The notes beneath the pieces are model-generated. The model worked only from the letters and a program-made list of their open reading frames with translations. It was not told the origin of the DNA and did not search any database. From JBDHXE01 sp035445085 (lineage in GTDB: Bacteria; Bacteroidota; Ignavibacteria; Kapaibacteriales; UBA2268), in the NCBI GenBank assembly GCA_035445085.1, contig DAOMQA010000035.1:1-10302 (forward strand): DNA of 10,302 bases, read 5' to 3'. Shown one piece after another: positions 6,624 to 10,302 of this stretch; the first letter of the stretch is position 1, and each line of letters begins with the position of its first letter. The position numbers and the translations under genes were made by a program.

Positions 6624-6657
6624 AAGAAGCTGTCTCATGACAATGATACAGCTTCTT
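6624..6657. terminator. Hairpin between convergent genes, likely bidirectional terminator
   Basis: AAGAAGCTGT and ACAGCTTCTT form a perfect 10-base-pair stem around a 14-base loop. It lies between the 3' ends of the methyltransferase (plus) and the Cys-rich gene (minus). On the plus strand it is followed by GTTTATC, on the minus strand by CTTC. The left arm with the start of the loop reads GCTGTCTCATG, echoing the hairpin at 8606-8629. It overlaps the last seven codons of the minus-strand gene. Confidence 0.55.
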
Positions 6658-7174
6658 GTTTATCTAATGGATCACTACAATTTTTATTAACTCTACTTTG
6701 ACATGTACTAGCAGAAACTACAGGTGATAAACGGGCTACTGTTGAATTTGGATTTGGAAGGAAATCTTGTGGTCTATCCATAAAATATACATTGATTTTA
6801 CTTGAACATGGTAAATTTTCTTTTCCACATAGACAATTCCAACTAAAAGCCGCCTTATTTAATTCATCTTGAACATATTCTTTTTTAAAAACGTCTTGAT
6901 ATCCGCCAGTAAATATTTGCATTTCTACTCTAGATGGACCTGAATCACAAAAATTCAAACATACAGGTAATGTAATTTTCATTACAGACCAGGGTGTTAT
7001 TTCTGCCTTAGGGTTAACTGAACATTTACTCATCATTTGATTCGTAGCTGAGTTGCAGAAAATATAATTATACTGTTTATTAATTGGACAATTCAAGGTA
7101 CTTCCGCATTGGGCTAAAGATATGTATGTATAAAATTGGAAAAACGTAATAATTGAGAATATAGTAAGTTTCAT
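6635..7174 (-). CDS. Cys-rich secreted protein, unknown function
   Basis: I do not recognise the family. The 179-residue product has a signal peptide, hydrophobic to about residue 20, with a likely cut after SLA at 21. The mature part has eleven cysteines (including Cys23, 29, 40, 51, 72, 76, 114, 116, 123, 158 and 166), suggesting several disulfides in an extracytoplasmic protein. A helix DELNKAAFSWN (103-113) followed by INVYF has a faint resemblance to the start of secreted matrixin-like metalloprotease domains, but no HExxH is present. The last seven residues are encoded by the hairpin at 6624-6657, so the natural C-terminus may have been lost. It lies 12 bases after the 343-residue gene and is probably co-transcribed with it. 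Confidence 0.75.
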   Translation of the reverse strand: MKLTIFSIITFFQFYTYISLAQCGSTLNCPINKQYNYIFCNSATNQMMSKCSVNPKAEITPWSVMKITLPVCLNFCDSGPSRVEMQIFTGGYQDVFKKEYVQDELNKAAFSWNCLCGKENLPCSSKINVYFMDRPQDFLPNPNSTVARLSPVVSASTCQSRVNKNCSDPLDKQEAVSLS

Positions 7175-7186
7175 ATTATATTCCTT

Positions 7187-8218
7187 TTAATTGCTGTAAT
7201 TAATAATTTGATTTATACGTTGTTTTAATAAATTTTTTAATAAATTTATTTCAACAATAGTACCAAAACCAAGCTCATTCATAGGGTCAATAACAAAACC
7301 ATTCTCAATTGGATAAACATTACAAGTTGCAGAATTTAAAATAAAAGGGAGTAATGTTAAATATGAAAAATTTGTATCTTTGCAAATCAAATGAAAATCT
7401 AAAAACACCAGATACTCTTTACCCTTTTTAACCCACCCACTCCCAGTTGAGTCCATCATTTTTCCAATTTTTAAAGGGTTTCCATCATCATCAATATAAT
7501 TGACTTCTATATCATTATCAAAATCATCATTTAATTTTCTTTTCCATTCAAGTCTATACTCAAATTGAAGATAGTTACTTGGTAAATTAAGAAGTTTATT
7601 ATCTTGTTTCCTTACTTTATTTTGATTGTTATAGAATAGCTTAGCTACAGGCAAGACATTACCTTTAATTGTATCCAAAATAGAACTGGTAACTATTGAT
7701 ACGGTTGGATATAAAGATCCAGAATCAATCAATTGTAATGTATCTTCAACATAGATATGTGCAATTATACTTGATTTTAACAAAAGTTTATCCATATATG
7801 GATATGGTGAAACTGCAAAAACATGATTTTCAATATGTTCTATAAGATCATTAAGTAGAATCGAGTTCTTATCATACCAGTGGGATGTTGTTAATTTAAA
7901 AAGTATTGGATTATAGTCAACCATTTTATATAAATACTTCATAATCATCCTTAAAGTATCGTTATAGGTTTGACTTGCTAAAAATGATATTACATCATCT
8001 TCCTTAATAGATTTTCTAATTGAATCCATAGCTAAATAACCAATTAGAATATCAAGATTCATATCTGTTGTTAAATTCGGCACCTGAATTAGGTGATTGT
8101 ATTTATATGATAAACTATTATAATCTTGAAAACATGGTGGATTTTGACTATAACTAGTTACAAAAATAAAACAAAATATAATTGATATAGCGGCAAATAA
8201 TAAATAGTTTTTTTTCAT
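7187..8218 (-). CDS. Secreted hypothetical protein, 343 residues
   Basis: No family is recognised. An N-terminal signal peptide MKKNYLLFAAISIIFCFIF leads to a probable cut near SYS-Q at 24-25. The mature protein has a helical first half (about 45-150) with no obvious catalytic motif. A second half with alternating strands follows, including EYRLEWKRKL, VNYIDDDGNPLKIG and a WVKKGKEYLVFLDF segment. Few cysteines are present (four after the signal). AGGA lies about 9 bases before the ATG, a possible ribosome binding site. It is the first gene of a two-gene operon with the Cys-rich protein. It may be a surface or periplasmic protein; no T9SS C-terminal sorting domain is visible. Confidence 0.8.
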   Translation of the reverse strand: MKKNYLLFAAISIIFCFIFVTSYSQNPPCFQDYNSLSYKYNHLIQVPNLTTDMNLDILIGYLAMDSIRKSIKEDDVISFLASQTYNDTLRMIMKYLYKMVDYNPILFKLTTSHWYDKNSILLNDLIEHIENHVFAVSPYPYMDKLLLKSSIIAHIYVEDTLQLIDSGSLYPTVSIVTSSILDTIKGNVLPVAKLFYNNQNKVRKQDNKLLNLPSNYLQFEYRLEWKRKLNDDFDNDIEVNYIDDDGNPLKIGKMMDSTGSGWVKKGKEYLVFLDFHLICKDTNFSYLTLLPFILNSATCNVYPIENGFVIDPMNELGFGTIVEINLLKNLLKQRINQIINYSN

Positions 8219-8372
8219 TTATAAGTTCCTTAATTTTTTTAAAATTTTAATTAAATACAAAACAAAAAAACAGAAACTAAGCAATAGAAAAAAGAAAAAA
8301 GTCGTGCTGAGTTAGATGTATATTATTGTTGGACCGCGTGCCCTCCTCGGAAATTCCAATTTGTGTTTACAG

Positions 8373-8404
8373 CCGCTACAATAAGATGAGCGGGTTTCGT
8401 TTTT
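8373..8404 (+). terminator. Weak hairpin with T-rich tail
   Basis: CCGCT and AGCGG can pair around an 11-base loop, followed by GTTTCGTTTTT. It is on the plus strand, where no gene ends, so it may be a leftover of removed DNA. Confidence 0.25.
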
Positions 8405-8605
8405 AGAGTACCTGAGTACCTGAGTATTAAGTATAAATTCTATGTATCTTACTATTTTGTCAAACATTTTTTAAAATCTTCAATTTTCTATATGCTAAGT
8501 TACAAAAAATAAATTATTAGACAAAAGAATTTTTGATAAGCAATTAAAAATTAAAGTTGTTTTTTTTCAATGCTGTAGCATGGGTTTGCATGTGTGCTTT
8601 TATTT

Positions 8606-8634
8606 GAGGCTGTCTCATAAGTCAGCCTCTTTTT
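8606..8634 (+). terminator. GAGGCTG-TCTCATAAGT-CAGCCTC hairpin with T-run
   Basis: A perfect 7-base-pair stem, extended past a T-T mismatch by two pairs around a CATA loop, is followed by TTTTT. It has the shape of an intrinsic terminator on the plus strand, with AAAAA before the stem on the other strand. No plus-strand gene ends here. The same word recurs at 10231-10246 and, altered, at 6627-6640, so it belongs to a small repeated family. Confidence 0.55.
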
Positions 8635-8643
8635 GTTATAAAG

Positions 8644-8688
8644 AACTTGGCAACGACTTACTTTCCCACGCAGTTACCCACCATGGCA
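8644..8688 (-). pseudogene. Probable 3' fragment of a 5S rRNA gene
   Basis: On the minus strand the segment reads CCATGGTGGGTAACTGCG, then GTGGGAAAGTAAGTCGTTGCCAA. This resembles the end of Bacteroidota 5S rRNA, where GATGGTACTGC is followed by GTGGGAGAGTAGGTCGNNGCC. Only the last 45 bases or so are present; there is no 5' half and no neighbouring 23S. The recurrent hairpin at 8606-8634 stands where an rRNA terminator would be. Based on recall of 5S consensus, not on alignment. Confidence 0.5.
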
Positions 8689-8711
8689 AAACCAGTAAGC
8701 AGTTCTATAAT

Positions 8712-8727
8712 AAAAACTATTTTTTGT
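8712..8727 (-). terminator. Possible weak terminator after the membrane-anchored gene
   Basis: On the minus strand CAAAAAATAG is followed by TTTTTATTA, an A-tract and T-tract able to pair over a short loop about 11 bases after the stop codon. It is AT-only and weak. Confidence 0.25.
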
Positions 8728-8737
8728 AATTCATAAA

Positions 8738-9166
8738 TTAAGATTTATTTATAATTACTTGATTTAATAATTGAATTTGTGAACTTAATTTTAAAAGTTT
8801 TTGTTGGAAGACGCCAAAAATATTTAACTGGAGAAGATATTTCGGAAGTAGGTATATTATTATTTTACTTTCACTTTTTTCTATAAGATAATAAAAACCC
8901 CATGTAAATAACGATATATTGTCAGATAAAACATAAGTTCTATTATTTTTTATCCTAAGATTATATTTATTATCCTTTGTTAATTCATGAATAATATTAT
9001 CGAAAATATCTTTGTTTGTGTTATCATACTCAAACTCTTGAATATAATTAGTCTTCTTAGCTAATAATTTTTTAATTTGAAAATTATTTTTAACGCTAGT
9101 TAAAAAAGTTACTACTATAAGAAATACTATTAAAACAACTACCATCATACTCATTTTAAACTCCAT
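8738..9166 (-). CDS. Membrane-anchored hypothetical protein, 142 residues
   Basis: No family is recognised. Residues 7-25 are a single hydrophobic segment (MMVVVLIVFLIVVTFLTSV) without a clear cleavage site. A hydrophilic Lys/Asn-rich domain follows (about 30-80), with a strand-rich middle (LRIKNNRTYVLSDN, FTWGFYYLIEKSESKIIIYLLP) and a helical tail. The start at 9166 is taken, though ATG codons at residues 5, 7 and 8 are also possible. The gene follows the lipoprotein gene by 32 bases and is probably expressed with it, so it may be a partner of the lipoprotein (for example an anchor or immunity-like factor). That is context only. Confidence 0.65.
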   Translation of the reverse strand: MEFKMSMMVVVLIVFLIVVTFLTSVKNNFQIKKLLAKKTNYIQEFEYDNTNKDIFDNIIHELTKDNKYNLRIKNNRTYVLSDNISLFTWGFYYLIEKSESKIIIYLLPKYLLQLNIFGVFQQKLLKLSSQIQLLNQVIINKS

Positions 9167-9198
9167 TTTTATTAAAAGTGATTAATCAAATATTTAAT

Positions 9199-10062
9199 TT
9201 ACTTCTTTTTTATATAATATCTTGATTCTGGATATTCTGAACCTACTAAGATAGAGCAATGGTTCTCTTGGTCTTCGGCTTCAGCCATTGACATAAGAGC
9301 TCCAGCAATAATTGAACCTAAACCACCAGCATATGCTCCCATTAAAGAGCCCAAAGCATCGGCTGCTATTATTGCTTGGTTTGGATTAAGACCACAAGGT
9401 AAAGGTTGATTTGGATTCTTTAATTTTAGAATTGAATCATTCCATAAATCATTTGAATGATTGTAAATAGATATATATTTTGCTAGTTCAATATTATTCC
9501 ATGTTGGAGATTGACTTCCTATAATATTCTGTATATAAGTAGAAGCATTACAAGAAACGCCTGGAAAACTATCAATGTATATAGGTACTACATAATTGTA
9601 AGTTTCAGGATTAATCATTTGATTATTATAGAGATAATTAACAATATTCTTATAATTTTTAGTAATTTTATAATAAAGAACACTATTAATAGAACAAAAG
9701 GTACCCAACTGATTCTGAATATTTTCAAAATTACTAATCCCATAATCAACAATATTTGAATCATATTTTAAATAATTTACTAAATAGTCTTTAACCGAGT
9801 GTATCATATTTTGATATCCTGGCATAGTTATATAAGATATTCCATTTTGACTATAAAACCTATCATTAATTTTTGTTTGATACTGAGATTTATAAAAATC
9901 AACGATTTCATTATGAATTCTACCAACAGAATCGATTGAAGTAGGAATGATTAGTGAGTTCAACACTTTGGCATCGTGCTTATCAGGTGTTGGGAGGTCA
10001 TTACAAGAATTTAGCAATATTAAAATTATCGCTAAAACACATATATTATTTAATTTATACAT
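9199..10062 (-). CDS. Lipoprotein with C-terminal glycine-rich hydrophobic segment
   Basis: The 287-residue product starts with a lipoprotein signal peptide ending in the lipobox LNSC, Cys20. The middle is Asn/Tyr-rich and unrecognised. Near the end, residues 230-260 read AIIAADALGSLMGAYAGG and on to LGSIIAGALMSM, a glycine-zipper-like stretch with G238, G242, G246, G247, G249 and G254 able to insert into or oligomerise in a membrane. The frame is open further upstream with a TTG at 10116, but those codons are just the translated 21-base repeats (RYVKLYL) and lie in promoter sequence. The ATG at 10062, which starts the signal peptide, is the better start. It heads an operon with the 142-residue protein. 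Similar Gly-rich tails occur in uncharacterised Bacteroidota lipoproteins and some bacteriocin-like proteins; function unknown. Confidence 0.75.
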   Translation of the reverse strand: MYKLNNICVLAIILILLNSCNDLPTPDKHDAKVLNSLIIPTSIDSVGRIHNEIVDFYKSQYQTKINDRFYSQNGISYITMPGYQNMIHSVKDYLVNYLKYDSNIVDYGISNFENIQNQLGTFCSINSVLYYKITKNYKNIVNYLYNNQMINPETYNYVVPIYIDSFPGVSCNASTYIQNIIGSQSPTWNNIELAKYISIYNHSNDLWNDSILKLKNPNQPLPCGLNPNQAIIAADALGSLMGAYAGGLGSIIAGALMSMAEAEDQENHCSILVGSEYPESRYYIKKK

Positions 10063-10063
10063 A

Positions 10064-10126
10064 ACATATCGCAAATATAGTTTAACGTATCGCAAATATA
10101 GTTTAACGTATCGCAAATATAGTTTA
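10064..10126 (-). repeat. Three tandem 21-base repeats, each with a TATATTTG promoter element
   Basis: The units are 10064-10084, 10085-10105 and 10106-10126. The last two are identical and the first differs by one base. On the minus strand every unit contains TATATTTG, an exact TAnnTTTG match, at 10079-10072, 10100-10093 and 10121-10114. The array ends two bases before the lipoprotein ATG. Confidence 0.9.
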
Positions 10127-10145
10127 ATAGAATTAAATAAACAAA
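10114..10145 (-). promoter_or_regulatory. Bacteroidota promoter (-33 TTTG and -7 TATATTTG) of the lipoprotein operon
   Basis: The distal repeat copy carries TATATTTG (10121-10114). A TTTG at 10145-10142 lies 20 bases upstream, the usual spacing for the Bacteroidota primary sigma factor. Transcription would start inside the middle repeat near 10108, giving a leader of about 45 bases. The other two TATATTTG copies lack a TTTG at that spacing. No Shine-Dalgarno sequence is seen before the ATG. Confidence 0.6.
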
Positions 10146-10225
10146 ATTATTTTTATTAAACTAGAATTATTGAAGAATAAATTGAAGAAAGAGATGCAGA
10201 ATATATGCTAGTATAATAAACGACA

Positions 10226-10247
10226 AAAAGAGGTTGTCTCATAAGTC
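10226..10247 (+). repeat. Half copy of the GAGG(C/T)TGTCTCATAAGT hairpin
   Basis: AAAAAGAGGTTGTCTCATAAGT matches the left arm and loop of the hairpin at 8606-8629, with one C-to-T change in the arm. The expected right arm CAACCTC is missing and is replaced by TGAAATGGACCCC. Confidence 0.6.
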
Positions 10248-10302
10248 TGAAATGGACCCCATAAGCTGTACAAGAATTTAAAATTTATTATATTTGTAAA
10301 AT
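10248..10302 (+). mobile_element. Possible left end of an IS3-like insertion sequence
   Basis: The sequence starting TGAAATGGACCCC has the TG...CCCC look of IS3/IS150-group terminal inverted repeats. It replaces the right half of a hairpin known in complete form at 8606-8629. A TATATTTG element at 10289-10296 could drive a transposase gene beyond the window. The transposase and right end are not visible, so this is tentative. Confidence 0.35.

Larger units (their letters stand above)
8219..8737. other. Non-coding interval of about 520 bases
   Basis: No open frame of substance is present. From left to right it holds: A/T-rich DNA; a less AT-rich patch at about 8325-8400 containing CCGCT/AGCGG arms (8373-8393) before GTTTCGTTTTT; two and a half copies of GAGTACCT (about 8406-8425); a run of eight T and the palindrome ATGCTGTAGCAT near 8570; the hairpin at 8606-8629; and a probable 5S rRNA 3' fragment at 8644-8688. 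It looks like a junk or recombination interval between two gene cassettes. Confidence 0.6.

Noticed and set aside
8330..8400. tRNA or attC-like recombination site in the less AT-rich patch
   Set aside because: No acceptor stem or T-loop signature, and the inverted arms are too short and lack the attC consensus ends.
10063..10116. Lipoprotein start at the TTG at 10116, giving an N-terminal RYVKLYL repeat
   Set aside because: The codons are translated promoter repeats; the signal peptide and lipobox begin at the ATG at 10062.
10064..10126. CRISPR-like array
   Set aside because: The 21-base units are directly adjacent with no spacers and no cas genes are near.
9511..10159. Plus-strand frames opposite the lipoprotein gene, one with a repeated TYRKYSL
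   Set aside because: Low-complexity shadows; the repeat is the opposite strand of the promoter array.

Overview
The window looks like a chromosomal segment of a Bacteroidota bacterium. It is AT-rich, has promoter elements of the TAnnTTTG type, and carries a Bacteroidota-style hslVU pair, many signal-peptide proteins without recognisable homologues, and Rhs/YD-repeat tip fragments. Genus cannot be read from the sequence. A conserved housekeeping pair (hslV-hslU) is flanked on both sides by accessory DNA.

Left part (1-2515, minus strand; read from high to low coordinate). A worn Rhs locus carries displaced toxin tips. It begins with an Rhs-core remnant (2515-2258), followed by a hicB-hicA toxin-antitoxin pair (2232-1816). 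Two bases later comes an orphan Rhs tip (1813-1070) fused to what I read as an L,D-transpeptidase-fold peptidoglycan toxin of the Tlde1/DUF2778 type. Next are a three-helix membrane protein that is the natural immunity candidate (1056-721) and an 85-residue acidic protein (709-452). A second Rhs-core remnant (451-1) runs off the window, presumably towards another toxin tip. The two remnants share a 78-base near-repeat. The layout fits serial displacement of Rhs tips, with a HicBA module lodged inside.

Middle (2521-4512, minus strand). hslV and hslU encode the ATP-dependent HslUV (ClpQY) protease. They are separated by one base, and hslU is followed by a good hairpin terminator.

Plus-strand island (4737-6657). 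A restriction-modification pair is coupled through TAATG: a PD-(D/E)xK-type endonuclease, then a beta-class SPPY DNA methyltransferase. A TAnnTTTG promoter element precedes it and a hairpin follows it. A 49-base, nearly identical copy of part of the endonuclease gene lies behind the methyltransferase, the scar of a duplication or of a lost second copy.

Right part (6635-10302, minus strand). There are two small operons of unrecognised exported proteins: a 343-residue secreted protein followed by a Cys-rich 179-residue secreted protein, and a lipoprotein with a C-terminal glycine-rich segment followed by a 142-residue membrane-anchored protein. Between them is about 520 bases of non-coding DNA holding a recurrent hairpin and a probable 3' fragment of a 5S rRNA gene. 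The lipoprotein gene is preceded by three 21-base tandem repeats, each carrying a TATATTTG promoter element, which could act as a copy-number-dependent expression switch. At the extreme right edge the same hairpin family seems to be interrupted by the left end of an insertion sequence.

The strongest candidates for something new are the Rhs-Tlde1-like toxin with its membrane immunity candidate, and the triplicated promoter repeat upstream of the lipoprotein.
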